In this document: positions 9,294-17,998 of the stretch, piece by piece
How the letters are laid out: each line of letters starts with the position of its first letter
Position numbering within the stretch: position 1 is the first letter of the stretch
DNA from: Tenacibaculum jejuense
Lineage (GTDB): Bacteria; Bacteroidota; Bacteroidia; Flavobacteriales; Flavobacteriaceae
Reading direction: 5' to 3'
Assembly (NCBI RefSeq): GCF_900198195.1
Contig: NZ_LT899436.1
Coordinates: forward strand, 2,323,001-2,387,000
DNA: 64,000 bases
Notes under the pieces: model-generated
What the model was told of the DNA's origin: nothing
Databases searched by the model: none
What the model saw: only the letters and a program-made list of their open reading frames with translations
Program-made: the position numbers and the translations under genes

Positions 9294-12068
9294 ATGAAGA
9301 AAATAGTACTTTTTTTAATCCTTTGTATTCATATTTCATTATTTGCGCAACAGCAAAACGTAACGTTTTCTGTGTCCCCCACAACTTTTAATGAAGATGA
9401 AGAGATTACTATTACTGTTACTAATGTAAATCCTGCAATGTGGGGAGTAACAGATATTTATTTATGGACTTGGTCTTTTGATATTAATGATGATAACATC
9501 ATGGATTCTCCTACTAATGGAACTTGGACGAATTCTAACGAAGCTCAAAAGCTAACTAACAATGGAGATGGTAGTTATTCAATTAGTTTCACCCCTACTT
9601 CATTGTACAACAGAACTGATATTGGCCGAATAGGAATACTTGTTAAAGCTAAAAATGGTACTGGAGATAAAAAATCTCAAGATCAAGTATTTGAAGTTGG
9701 TAAATTTCAATTAACATTAACTTCACCTAGCTCTTCTCCTACCATTATTAATTCAGGAGATGATGTGACAATAACGGCTACAGCTAGTTTAAATGCTAAC
9801 TTTAATTTAAAAGCTAATGGTGCTTCTGTAAATATGCAAAATAACAGTACTAATTATAGCTTTACTACAACTGTTACAGCTACAACAGATTTTGAGTTAG
9901 AAGCCGTAAACGGTACTGATACAAAAACAGCTAATTTTCAAGTTCTTGTAAAACCTACTGTAGTTGAAGAGAGTCTTCCTTCAGGAATAAAAGATGGATT
10001 AACATTAAATCCAACAGATAATACAAAAGCTACTTTAGTTTTATATGCTCCTGGGAAAGAGTTTGTTCATGTTATTGGAGATTTTAATAATTGGACGTTA
10101 AATGATTCTTATTTATTAAAAAAAGACACAGCTAATGATCGTTTTTGGATTGAATTAACAGGTTTAACTCCACAAACAAATCATATGTATCAGTTTTTGA
10201 TTGATGGTTCTTTACGTGTAGCAGATCCCTACTCTACTGTTGTTTTAACTGAGAGTAACGATCAATTTATAAATGCTACTACTTATCCTGATTTACCTGC
10301 TTATCCGACAGGAAAAACAAATCATGCTGTTACATTATTAAGAACTGGAGATACACCATATGCTTGGGAAGTAACCAATTTTAATCGTCCAGCTAAAACT
10401 GATTTGGTAATATATGAGGTTTTATTACGTGATTTTGATCAATTACATAGTTTCGATGCTTTAAAAGCTAGATTAGATTATATTCAAGGTTTAGGTGTAA
10501 ATGCTATTGAATTAATGCCTGTTAGTGAATTTGATGGAAATGAATCTTGGGGATACAATCCTTCATTTCATATGGCCTTAGATAAATATTACGGAACTCA
10601 AAATGCTTTTAAAGCATTAGTTGACGAATGTCATAAACGAGGAATCGCAGTGATTTTAGATGTTGTATATAATCATGCAACAGGACAGAACCCTTTCTAC
10701 AGAATGTGGAATACTGACAACGGAAATTATGGCGGACAAGCTTCTGCTGATAGTCCTTTCTTTAATGCAACTGCAAAACATTCTTTCAACGTGTTTAACG
10801 ATTTCAATCATAGTCAACAAGCCACTAAAGATTATGTAAAACGTACAGTGCAATATTGGATTGAAGAATATAATATTGATGGCTTCAGATGGGATTTAAC
10901 AAAAGGATTTACGCAGAATTGTTCTGGATCAGATGATGCTTGTACCAATAGAATGCAACCAGATAGAGTTGCTGTTTTAAAAGAATACGCAGATTATCAA
11001 TGGGATATCGATTCTGATTTTTATGTAATTTTTGAACACCTAGGAACCAATCAAGAAGAATCAGAATGGGTAAATTATCGTTTAGCTGAAGGAAAAGGAA
11101 TTATGATGTGGAGCAATTTAAACTCTAATTATAACGAAACTACCTTAGGGTTTCATTCTGGTGGAAAATCTGACTTTTCATGGATAGATTATAGAAATCG
11201 TGGCTGGACTGTTCCTGCAAATATCGCTTATATGGAAAGTCATGACGAACAACGTTTAATGTTCAAAAATTTACAGTTTGGAAATTCTAATAGCACTTAT
11301 AATGTAAAAGATTTAGCAACTGCCTTAAATAGAATTACAAGTGCAGGCGCTTTTTATTTTACAGTTCCAGGACCAAAAATGATTTGGCAATTTGGTGAAT
11401 TAGGTTACGATGTAGATATTGATTTTAATGGTAGAACAGGAAATAAACCAATTCGTTGGGAATATGCAGACGAAGTGAACAGAAAAGCTATTTACGATGT
11501 TTGGGCAAAACTAATTGCTTTAAAAAAACAAGAGGATATTTTTAGAACTTCCGATTTCACTTTAGATGTTAATAACGCAAATGGTTTAAAGAAAATTCAA
11601 CTGACAAATGATAATACTTCAGATGATTTACAATATGTTACAATCATTGGTAACTTCGGAATTACAGCTCAAGCAATAAATCCATCATTTCAACAAACAG
11701 GAACTTGGTACGATTTATTAGATGAAACTAAAACTATAAATGTAACCAATACCAATGCTACTCTAGCACTACAACCAGGTGAATTTAGAATTTTTGGTAG
11801 TGATGCAGTAACGTTATCTACAGAAGATATTGAAAATAATGAAGATGTATTACGTGTATATCCAAATCCTTCAAAAGGTTTTATTTCTATAAACAAAGAA
11901 GTTTCCGATGTAAAAATCTATGATATTTCTGGGAAACAAGTTTTATATTTTAAAGGAAATTACAATAAGAATCATACATTCTCTTTACAGCAATTATCAC
12001 AAGGATTATATTTCATTAAAGGGAAAAATAACAATAATTTGTTTTCTTATAAATTGCTAGTCAAATAA
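9294..12068 (+). CDS. Secreted GH13 alpha-amylase-family enzyme with CBM48-like and T9SS domains
   Basis: The 924-residue protein has a Sec signal peptide, N-terminal Ig-like modules (to about residue 225), and a CBM48/isoamylase-N-like module (VHVIGDFNNWTLND, about residues 255-330). The GH13 barrel carries DVVYNH (region I), GFRWDLTKGF (region II, nucleophile Asp), FYVIFEHLG (region III, acid Glu) and ESHDEQR (region IV). The C-terminal 75 residues form a type A T9SS sorting domain (VYPNPSKGFISI to FSYKLLVK), so the enzyme is exported through the outer membrane. It should cleave alpha-1,4 and possibly alpha-1,6 bonds of starch or glycogen to feed the SusCD complex. Confidence 0.92.
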   Translation: MKKIVLFLILCIHISLFAQQQNVTFSVSPTTFNEDEEITITVTNVNPAMWGVTDIYLWTWSFDINDDNIMDSPTNGTWTNSNEAQKLTNNGDGSYSISFTPTSLYNRTDIGRIGILVKAKNGTGDKKSQDQVFEVGKFQLTLTSPSSSPTIINSGDDVTITATASLNANFNLKANGASVNMQNNSTNYSFTTTVTATTDFELEAVNGTDTKTANFQVLVKPTVVEESLPSGIKDGLTLNPTDNTKATLVLYAPGKEFVHVIGDFNNWTLNDSYLLKKDTANDRFWIELTGLTPQTNHMYQFLIDGSLRVADPYSTVVLTESNDQFINATTYPDLPAYPTGKTNHAVTLLRTGDTPYAWEVTNFNRPAKTDLVIYEVLLRDFDQLHSFDALKARLDYIQGLGVNAIELMPVSEFDGNESWGYNPSFHMALDKYYGTQNAFKALVDECHKRGIAVILDVVYNHATGQNPFYRMWNTDNGNYGGQASADSPFFNATAKHSFNVFNDFNHSQQATKDYVKRTVQYWIEEYNIDGFRWDLTKGFTQNCSGSDDACTNRMQPDRVAVLKEYADYQWDIDSDFYVIFEHLGTNQEESEWVNYRLAEGKGIMMWSNLNSNYNETTLGFHSGGKSDFSWIDYRNRGWTVPANIAYMESHDEQRLMFKNLQFGNSNSTYNVKDLATALNRITSAGAFYFTVPGPKMIWQFGELGYDVDIDFNGRTGNKPIRWEYADEVNRKAIYDVWAKLIALKKQEDIFRTSDFTLDVNNANGLKKIQLTNDNTSDDLQYVTIIGNFGITAQAINPSFQQTGTWYDLLDETKTINVTNTNATLALQPGEFRIFGSDAVTLSTEDIENNEDVLRVYPNPSKGFISINKEVSDVKIYDISGKQVLYFKGNYNKNHTFSLQQLSQGLYFIKGKNNNNLFSYKLLVK

Positions 12069-12089
12069 AAGTTCCATTAAACACTTACT

Positions 12090-12120
12090 AGACCGTTCTT
12101 TGAAGAACGGTCTTTTTTTT
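12090..12120 (+). terminator. Rho-independent terminator after the amylase gene
   Basis: AGACCGTTCTT pairs with AAGAACGGTCT across a short loop and is followed by eight T residues. It marks the end of the Sus operon. Confidence 0.9.
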
Positions 12121-12259
12121 ATTTCAAAATTTAAATAAATCAATCTCTTTTTAGACTTTATTCTTTTCATTATCAATATTCTTATATTTGGTGAAGATAG
12201 TTTTTACTGAGAAAAATTATCTTCAACCAAAACCTCTTATTTAGATTCTAAAATTAATA

Positions 12260-14446
12260 ATGAAAAAAAACAATTTCACACTCCTGTTATTGCTAATAGT
12301 TACGTTGTATAAATTAAATTGCCAAAACCAATATTGTGATGATATAGCAAAAAAAATGAATGCTATAGTAGATGTAGATAAGGCCTTACAATATGGAAAT
12401 TCACAATTATCTGGGGCTAGTATAGCTTGTAAAGCTCAAATTTATAGAATTTTAGGAGTAAAATATCATTTAAAAAGAGAGCTAGATTCTTCTTTATATG
12501 CTTTTAATAAGGCTGCAGAATTGAGCAAGAAAATAAATAAATATGAAAATGTTGCGTATGCCTATTCTCAGAAAGCATTTTTATTAACCACAAAAAATAA
12601 TGAAGAAAAAGCTACATTAGCTTTACAAAACGCTCGAGAAGCTTTAAAAAAAGCTCCTAACAGTACGGAATGGTCTACTTACTATTCTGCAAGAGCTAAA
12701 TTAGCCGATAAAAATAAAGCTTATAAAAAAGCAATTATTTATTTAGACTCTGCTATTCAGCTTTCTAAAAAATTGGAAAAACCATTTGATCTAACTACAA
12801 TTTACCATAATAAAGGAGTCTATTATATTAGACTAGCTAATTATGAAAAAGCTACAGCTCAATTAATGAAAACCTTAGCACTCAAAGAGGAAAAAAAAAT
12901 GGGGCCAAATTCAATTGCTAATACATTGTATTTAATAGGAATATGCAATATGCGATTAGAAAAATATAAAAACGCATCTATATTCTATAAAAGAGCTATA
13001 GCAAATTCAAAAAAAGGAAATAATAAATACATTAGGCTTTTATCATTTATAGAAATCAGTATTGCATATCGTGGACTTAAGAAGAATAATATTGCTTTAC
13101 AGTTTTTAGATTCTGCAGAAGTAATTGGAAAAAACATGGAGAATAATGCTAGATTATCTCAAATTTATAGCGAAAAAGGAATAATTTTATCTGAAAATAA
13201 AAAAAGATTAAAAGAAGCTGAAAAATATTTGAAGGGTGCTTATGCACTTGGAAAAACATCAAGTAATTATTTAGTTACTATTTCTAGTATTGATCGAATG
13301 GTGAACTTCTATTTAGATCAAAAAAATTATCCTAAAGTTAAACTGTACCTAGAAGATCTTAAACACACTATTTCAATAACAGATATTGCTTATTCTAAAG
13401 AAGCAATGCACAAGTATTATAGTGAGTACTATGAAAATACTGGAAAACCTACCTTAGCTCTTGAGCATTTTAAAAAATATCATAAGATTAGAGATTCTAT
13501 AGCTAACAAAGAAACTAAAACAAAAGTCGCTGATTTAGAAAAAAAATACGATAGCCAGAAAAAAGAGCTGGTTATAGCTAATTTGACAGAACAAAAAGAA
13601 TTACAAAATTTAAAAATTCAAAAATCTGAAGCAAAGAAAAATACATATTTAATCATTACTTTATCATTATTAATACTACTGTTTACGGGAATTTGGGCGT
13701 ATTCAAAATTAAAAAAACAACGAAAAGAATTAATCGCGGTAAATCAAATTAAGAATAGACTATTTTCTATCATTGCACATGATTTAAGAAGTATGATATT
13801 ACCTTTTCAACGCTCAGGAAAAATTCTTAAATATCATATTAAAAAAGGAAACTACGATAAAACTGTGGTTTTATCTGAACAACTAGAAGCAAATTCACAA
13901 CGCTTATCTAATACATTAGACAACCTCTTAGATTGGTCTTTAAAACAATTAAACGGTTATAAAATGAATCCGATTTACATTTCCGTTAAAGAAGAACTTT
14001 TAGAAATAATTTCTGGTTATGAACAACAAGCAAATTATAAAAAAACTGTAATAGAAATTGAATCTGAAGAGAATATTGAAATTTTATTTGATAAAGGTGC
14101 TTTTCATGTAATTTTTAGAAACTTAATTAGTAATGCTTTAAAATACACCGAACAAGGCTTAATTAAAATTTCATTTAAGAAAGAATATGATGATTTTATT
14201 TGCAATATAAAGGATACAGGTGTGGGAATGTCTTCAGAACAAATAGCATCTATTTTCAATCTAGAAAACAAAAACACCACTACAGGTACACATGGTGAAA
14301 AAGGTACAGGTTTAGGATTAAAATTAGTCCACCGTTTTATTGAAATCAATAAAGGAAATATTAAAGTTTCATCTGAGAAAGAAAAAGGAACCTTATTTGA
14401 AATGAGAATCCCAATTGTACCCGAATCTGAATTAGAGGTAGTTTAA
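12260..14446 (+). CDS. TPR-domain sensor histidine kinase
   Basis: The 728-residue protein has a signal peptide, a periplasmic array of TPR repeats (about residues 50-420), a coiled coil, one membrane helix (about residues 468-485, YLIITLSLLILLFTGIW) and a cytoplasmic kinase. The H-box is IAHDLRS, the N-box NLISNALKYT, and the ATP lid motifs are DTGVGMS and GTGLGLKLV. This is the kinase core without receiver domain. No response regulator is next to it, so its partner is elsewhere. The signal is unknown. It has its own unit, with a terminator-like hairpin overlapping the stop codon. Confidence 0.9.
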   Translation: MKKNNFTLLLLLIVTLYKLNCQNQYCDDIAKKMNAIVDVDKALQYGNSQLSGASIACKAQIYRILGVKYHLKRELDSSLYAFNKAAELSKKINKYENVAYAYSQKAFLLTTKNNEEKATLALQNAREALKKAPNSTEWSTYYSARAKLADKNKAYKKAIIYLDSAIQLSKKLEKPFDLTTIYHNKGVYYIRLANYEKATAQLMKTLALKEEKKMGPNSIANTLYLIGICNMRLEKYKNASIFYKRAIANSKKGNNKYIRLLSFIEISIAYRGLKKNNIALQFLDSAEVIGKNMENNARLSQIYSEKGIILSENKKRLKEAEKYLKGAYALGKTSSNYLVTISSIDRMVNFYLDQKNYPKVKLYLEDLKHTISITDIAYSKEAMHKYYSEYYENTGKPTLALEHFKKYHKIRDSIANKETKTKVADLEKKYDSQKKELVIANLTEQKELQNLKIQKSEAKKNTYLIITLSLLILLFTGIWAYSKLKKQRKELIAVNQIKNRLFSIIAHDLRSMILPFQRSGKILKYHIKKGNYDKTVVLSEQLEANSQRLSNTLDNLLDWSLKQLNGYKMNPIYISVKEELLEIISGYEQQANYKKTVIEIESEENIEILFDKGAFHVIFRNLISNALKYTEQGLIKISFKKEYDDFICNIKDTGVGMSSEQIASIFNLENKNTTTGTHGEKGTGLGLKLVHRFIEINKGNIKVSSEKEKGTLFEMRIPIVPESELEVV

Positions 14447-14464
14447 TTTATATGATTAAACTAC
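14438..14464. terminator. Bidirectional terminator hairpin between convergent genes
   Basis: GTAGTTTAAT (14438-14447) pairs with ATTAAACTAC (14455-14464) over a 7-nt loop. The kinase stop codon lies inside the left arm, and the thioredoxin gene ends at 14470 from the other side. Confidence 0.65.
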
Positions 14465-14469
14465 TTCAT

Positions 14470-15564
14470 TTATGATTTGTTTATCAGTTTTTGAATTTCA
14501 GCTTCAATTATATTCTCTCCTTCATATCCAATAAACTCTTTAACCACTTTCCCTTGCTTATCAATTAAAAAACTATGAGGTAGTAAATTTACTTTATATA
14601 TATAACTGACAGGATCATTCATTCCTTTCAAATTCGATAAATTCTCCCATTTATAGCTGTCTTTTTTTATAGCTTCTTGCCAATCTTCTGTTGTTTCATC
14701 TAATGAGTAACTTATAATAACTAAGTCATTTTTATATTTGGCTTGTAAAGGAGTAAATTCTTGTTTGTTTTGAACATGACACCAAGTACACCAATTAGCC
14801 CAAAAGTCTAATAGAATTATTTTGCCTTTATAATCTGATAACTTAACATAATTTCCTTTAATCGTTTTTGCTTTAAAATCAACGAAGTTTTTACCTATTT
14901 CTACTCTTTTAGAAGAAAGATAATTACGAAGCAATTTTCCATCTGTAGATTTCTTAAGATTATCACTTAACTTATTATATACTATTGATAAATTATCTGA
15001 AGAAAATTTATTCTTTAGAAATACAATTTTATGTAATGAAAACGGATTATTACTATGCTTAAAGATAAGTGCTTTTTGATCTTTTTGAATGGAATCAAAG
15101 TATTTAGTAACCAAAACATTTAACTTATCAGGATCTTTAACTGTCTCTAATAACTTTGACATTTTACGATCATAAGTATCAATAACTTGATAATATTTAT
15201 GAGTAATATTATTAGTTTCGTCATTCTCGACTTTTATTTGCTTAAACTGATTAAAATCTCCCTTAAAAAGTAAATCTTGTTTATTGTACCAGAAATACAA
15301 ATTTTGTTTTGTTGAATTTTTAGGATTAACTATTTCTAAAGTATATTCTCCTTTATCAATACTATCATTTAGTTCAAAAACAAATTTCTCTTTAGAAGAA
15401 ATTACAGTTATTTTTTGATCACTTTTAGTATTTGGATTCATACTGATTTTACAACCAGCTTCAAGATGAACTAAATCGCCTTCTATTAAATAGTTTTTAT
15501 TTTTTGTTTGATTACTACATGAAGTTATCAAGGCAACAACTAATATTATTAAGATAATTCTCAT
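14470..15564 (-). CDS. TlpA/ResA-like thioredoxin lipoprotein
   Basis: The 364-residue lipoprotein (cysteine in ALITSC) has an N-terminal DUF4369-like beta domain (about residues 22-110) and a helical middle. The C-terminal AhpC/TSA thioredoxin domain contains LLDFWANWCTWCHVQNKQEF, with the redox motif CTWC. Such Bacteroidota proteins act in the periplasm as disulfide reductases or cytochrome c maturation helpers. It stands alone with divergent spacing from the next gene. Confidence 0.88.
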   Translation of the reverse strand: MRIILIILVVALITSCSNQTKNKNYLIEGDLVHLEAGCKISMNPNTKSDQKITVISSKEKFVFELNDSIDKGEYTLEIVNPKNSTKQNLYFWYNKQDLLFKGDFNQFKQIKVENDETNNITHKYYQVIDTYDRKMSKLLETVKDPDKLNVLVTKYFDSIQKDQKALIFKHSNNPFSLHKIVFLKNKFSSDNLSIVYNKLSDNLKKSTDGKLLRNYLSSKRVEIGKNFVDFKAKTIKGNYVKLSDYKGKIILLDFWANWCTWCHVQNKQEFTPLQAKYKNDLVIISYSLDETTEDWQEAIKKDSYKWENLSNLKGMNDPVSYIYKVNLLPHSFLIDKQGKVVKEFIGYEGENIIEAEIQKLINKS

Positions 15565-15743
15565 TTCTTTTTATTTAAGTATTTTTTATTCTAAAATTAG
15601 TACTTAACGCTAATAAAGAAGTTTTAATGTATATGAATTTTGCAATTTTTTTAAATATAAGCCCAAGCAACTATAACAAAAATAGAATTTTAAATAAGAA
15701 AAAACTATAATAATAGTCTTTTAACACATAAAATTAAAAACAT

Positions 15744-15771
15744 AAAAAAACCGTTCAGAAAAGAACGGTTT
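15744..15771 (-). terminator. Terminator of the slipin transcript
   Basis: On the minus strand AAACCGTTC pairs with GAACGGTTT around AGAAAA-type loop sequence, followed by a run of T (AAAAAAA on the plus strand at 15744-15750). It lies just after the slipin stop codon. Confidence 0.85.
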
Positions 15772-15774
15772 CTC

Positions 15775-16875
15775 TTATTTATTTACAGCAAATATTTCTT
15801 TTAGCTGTTTTACCATATTTCCATTTCCAGAAACAGAAATCTCACCAATTTTATCAGCAATTTTTTCTACATATTCCATTTCCTTTAATTTATACAGCAT
15901 TTCATTTTCTTCCATTAATTTAGCTGTATTCAGTAAACTTCTTGTTGAAGCTGTTTCTTCTCTACGAGTAATAATATTAGCTTGTGCTTTCTTTTGTGCA
16001 ACTAAAACCTGGTTCATAATTTCTTTCATATCACCAGGTAAAATAATATCTCTAATTCCACAGTCTAAGATTTTCACACCAAGTTTTTTAGCTACTTCAA
16101 CAGAAGCTTCTAAAACAACTTTCGAAACGTCTTCTTTGTTTTCTAATAATTCATCTAAAGAATATTGTCCAATATATTTTCTTAATGCTAATTGCATTGC
16201 AACATACAATTGCTTTTCATAGTCTTTATTCTCTAGTAAAGCTTTTTCAATATCAGTAACTTTATAATTCGTGTAAAAGTTGATTCTAATATTAGCTTTA
16301 TCTTTAGTTAATAATTCCTGACCAGCAATTTCAAGTTGTAACTGACGCATATCTACTTTGCTTATCTTTACTGAAGTATTATTTCTCCAGAATCTGTAAG
16401 TTCCACCTGTTAGTGTTTTTGTGTACAAATCATCTACAAGTAAAACAGCTTTTTCATAAGAAAATACTTCAAAAGCTCTTATATACTTTGCTAGTTCATA
16501 ATTTGAAAATAATGATTTGTCTATGTGTTCTGTAATATAAATTTTACTTGTGTCTACTTTCTGAAATTTTCTGTTAATCAAACCTTTCCAAAATAAATAT
16601 CTACCTGCAGAAAGTATAGATTTAAAGTTATCATTTTCATAGACTAGCACTAGCTCATTATCTTTAACTTCAACTATATCTAGTAAACTAACTAAAGCTT
16701 CATCTTTTAGTAAGATTTCTGTAGCTACAGTAGTATGAAATTGATGCGATAAATCGTAAATCAGTATACTTTGATTAAATCCTAACCAGTGTACTCCTTC
16801 AGTAATTACTTTTTGGTAGTTTCCATTTTTGAAAACTAAGCCAACTTTTCCTAAGTGAATTCTTACTCTTTTCAT
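15775..16875 (-). CDS. Slipin / band-7 (SPFH) family protein
   Basis: The 366-residue protein has an SPFH domain (about residues 100-300; for example KVDMRQLQLEIAGQELLTKD, ALRKYIGQYSLDELL and VKILDCGIRDIILPGDMKEI), then a coiled-coil tail with AQANIITRREETASTRSLLNTA. There is no long N-terminal membrane helix, and the N-terminal 100 residues form a repeated beta region. Slipins of this type are known companions of bacterial RNA-repair operons (RtcB, Ro60), which fits the island it closes. It is the first protein gene downstream of the permuted tRNA block and is probably on the same transcript. Confidence 0.88.
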   Translation of the reverse strand: MKRVRIHLGKVGLVFKNGNYQKVITEGVHWLGFNQSILIYDLSHQFHTTVATEILLKDEALVSLLDIVEVKDNELVLVYENDNFKSILSAGRYLFWKGLINRKFQKVDTSKIYITEHIDKSLFSNYELAKYIRAFEVFSYEKAVLLVDDLYTKTLTGGTYRFWRNNTSVKISKVDMRQLQLEIAGQELLTKDKANIRINFYTNYKVTDIEKALLENKDYEKQLYVAMQLALRKYIGQYSLDELLENKEDVSKVVLEASVEVAKKLGVKILDCGIRDIILPGDMKEIMNQVLVAQKKAQANIITRREETASTRSLLNTAKLMEENEMLYKLKEMEYVEKIADKIGEISVSGNGNMVKQLKEIFAVNK

Positions 16876-16898
16876 TTTCCTTTTTTATTTAATTATGA

Positions 16899-16975
16899 GT
16901 CATTACGAACAAAATGAAGTAATCTATTATGTTATTTAAAAGATTTCTTCTATCATTTTCCTTCGGAATGATTAT
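16899..16975. repeat. REP-like palindrome (GTCATTACGA family)
   Basis: Starts GTCATTACGAACAAAATGAA, has AATCTATTA-type middle and ends CTTCGGAATGA. A second copy is at 17664-17737. Such dispersed intergenic palindromes are common in flavobacteria. Confidence 0.6.
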
Positions 16976-16988
16976 ACTTAATTTTATA

Positions 16989-17185
16989 AAAGAAGTATTG
17001 CTAATGCTCTTTAATACACGGTCATTCGAATCTATTTAAATTTCTGTATATCGTTTTTTAAAGTGGATCAATTACTTCATTAATAATCAACTGACTTTAA
17101 AAAAGTTTATACTTCTGTTTAAATTCAAAACAGATAACAAGTATATCTCATGAGTGCTGACTAAACAACTCATTAGCAATACTTC
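16989..17185. repeat. 15-bp inverted repeat bracketing the 3' region of the permuted tRNA transcript
   Basis: GAAGTATTGCTAATG (16989-17003) is the exact reverse complement of CATTAGCAATACTTC (17171-17185). In RNA it would form a 15-bp stem enclosing about 167 nt, just downstream of the last tRNA half. Confidence 0.6.
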
Positions 17186-17222
17186 AGTTTTTCATCAGTT
17201 TTAAAAGATGATGAGCTTTAAC

Positions 17223-17295
17223 CTACATTAACAGTGTAGTGCTCTAGCCAACTGAGCTATAGAACTGCGTGAGTTCTAACAGGATTCGAACCTGT
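17223..17295 (-). tRNA. Permuted tRNA, Asn(GTT)-like (unit D)
   Basis: On the minus strand the 3' part (T-arm ACAGG-TTCGAAT-CCTGT, acceptor TAGAACT, 17272-17295) comes first. A 5-nt linker CACGC follows (17267-17271), then the 5' part (acceptor AGTTCTA, D-arm GCTCAGTTGGCTAGAGC, anticodon arm CTACA-CTGTTAA-TGTAG, 17223-17266). The acceptor strands match 7 of 7, and joining the pieces in the variable loop gives a standard 73-nt tRNA with anticodon GTT. No normal-order partner exists for either piece. Permutation is my reading of the complementarity; no RNA evidence is available here. Confidence 0.65.
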
Positions 17296-17310
17296 GCAAA
17301 CAAAAACCAG

Positions 17311-17352
17311 CGAGAGTCGTAATCTCGAGTTTAAGACCGGATTCGAACCGGC
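17311..17352 (-). pseudogene. Unpaired tRNA pieces (T-arm C and Arg(ACG)-like anticodon arm)
   Basis: Between units B and D lie a T-arm (17336-17352, GCCGG-TTCGAAT-CCGGT) followed by CTTAAAC, and then an anticodon-arm hairpin CGAGA-TTACGAC-TCTCG (17311-17327) that resembles the arm of the intact tRNA-Arg(ACG) at 19694. CTTAAAC finds no close acceptor partner; the best is GTTTATG of unit A with one mismatch. These may be relics or parts of a further split tRNA. Confidence 0.4.
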
Positions 17353-17376
17353 TTACCTTTCGGCTTTCCATTTTAA

Positions 17377-17450
17377 CTAGATTTTCAGTCTAGCGCGTCT
17401 ACCTATTTCGCCATACCTCCAAATGTGGAAGTAGTGGGATTCGAACCCAC
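17377..17450 (-). tRNA. Permuted tRNA, unit B (Leu-like D-arm, GAA anticodon loop)
   Basis: The minus strand gives T-arm GTGGG-TTCGAAT-CCCAC and acceptor TACTTCC (17427-17450), linker ACATTT (17421-17426), then acceptor GGAGGTA, D-arm GCGAAATAGGTAGACGC and arm CTAGA-CTGAAAA-TCTAG (17377-17420). The acceptors pair 7 of 7 with one G-U. The anticodon loop reads GAA (Phe), yet the TG-GCG...GACGC D-arm is of class II (Leu) type, and a class-II-like hairpin GCC-GAAA-GGT follows. It could equally be a broken leucine tRNA. Confidence 0.5.
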
Positions 17451-17460
17451 ACTAATTAAC

Positions 17461-17532
17461 TCTATCGTTCTAACCTAACTAAACTACATAAACCCTAAGT
17501 TTATGGCGGGAATCGAACCCGCGACCTATAGA
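17461..17532 (-). tRNA. Permuted tRNA split in the anticodon loop (unit A)
   Basis: The minus strand gives TCTAT-AGGTC-GCGGG-TTCGATT-CCCGC-CATAAAC (17499-17532), linker TTAGG (17494-17498), then GTTTATG-TA-D-arm-G-ATAGA (17461-17493). Acceptor strands match 7 of 7 and anticodon stem strands ATAGA/TCTAT match 5 of 5. The two pieces total 67 nt, so a 7-nt loop restores a canonical 74-nt tRNA. The anticodon depends on the junction (TTC, CTC, TAC or TAA are possible). Upstream of TCTAT is a 7-bp hairpin GATTATT/AATAATC. Confidence 0.65.
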
Positions 17533-17663
17533 ATGAGATTATTTTTTGGTGAATAATCAAAACCTTCAAGTCAAGTTGCACATGCATTACTCATACAAAA
17601 CTGCAAGAATGCATACAATAGTGCTATACTGAAACACCCAACAAGACTCGCTTGATATTTTCT

Positions 17664-17737
17664 GTCATTACGAAAAAAGTGAAATAATCTATTTATTGAT
17701 TTTACAGATTCCTTCGTTATTATTTCTTCGGAATGAC
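17664..17737. repeat. REP-like palindrome, second copy
   Basis: GTCATTACGAAAAAAGTG at one end and CTTCGGAATGAC at the other, same family as 16899-16975. It separates the 17763-17962 RNA gene from the permuted block. Confidence 0.6.
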
Positions 17738-17762
17738 GATATAAATTTTCAATGAACTTTTG

Positions 17763-17962
17763 TACCTCTTATCAGATTCGAACTGATACTCCTTATTAAG
17801 GCAGATTGGCTCTAAATGCGCTTCCCTACTCTACATCTTGTGTAATTCGGTGCTTCTGCAAATTCTATTCATTAGTAAGAGAACTACTAACAACATCATC
17901 CAATCACTTCATGGTTACGAAACAACCTTTTACCACAGCACTTCCCTTTATGCTAAAGAGGC
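17763..17962 (-). tRNA. Long interrupted tRNA-like gene, unresolved
   Basis: Acceptor-like ends GCCTCTT (17956-17962) and AAGAGGT (17764-17770, plus discriminator A) pair 7 of 7 with one G-U but are 200 nt apart. After the 5' acceptor come TA and a clear D-arm GCATAAAGGGAAGTGC; before the 3' acceptor is a standard T-arm ATCAG-TTCGAAT-CTGAT with a possible variable hairpin CCTT-AAT-AAGG. A second D-arm-like segment (GTAGGGAAGCGC) lies inside. I could not fix the anticodon. It looks like a tRNA with about 125 nt of intervening sequence, or two fused tRNAs. Confidence 0.4.
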
Positions 17963-17998
17963 GTTTATTTTTAACTATATATTGTCTTTTTAATTGTA

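Larger units (their letters stand above)
16876..17222. other. Non-coding stretch between slipin and permuted tRNA block
   Basis: No credible open reading frame. It contains a palindromic GTCATTACGA...TCGGAATGA repeat (16899-16975) and the left arm (16989-17003) of a 15-bp inverted repeat whose other arm is at 17171-17185. Confidence 0.6.
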
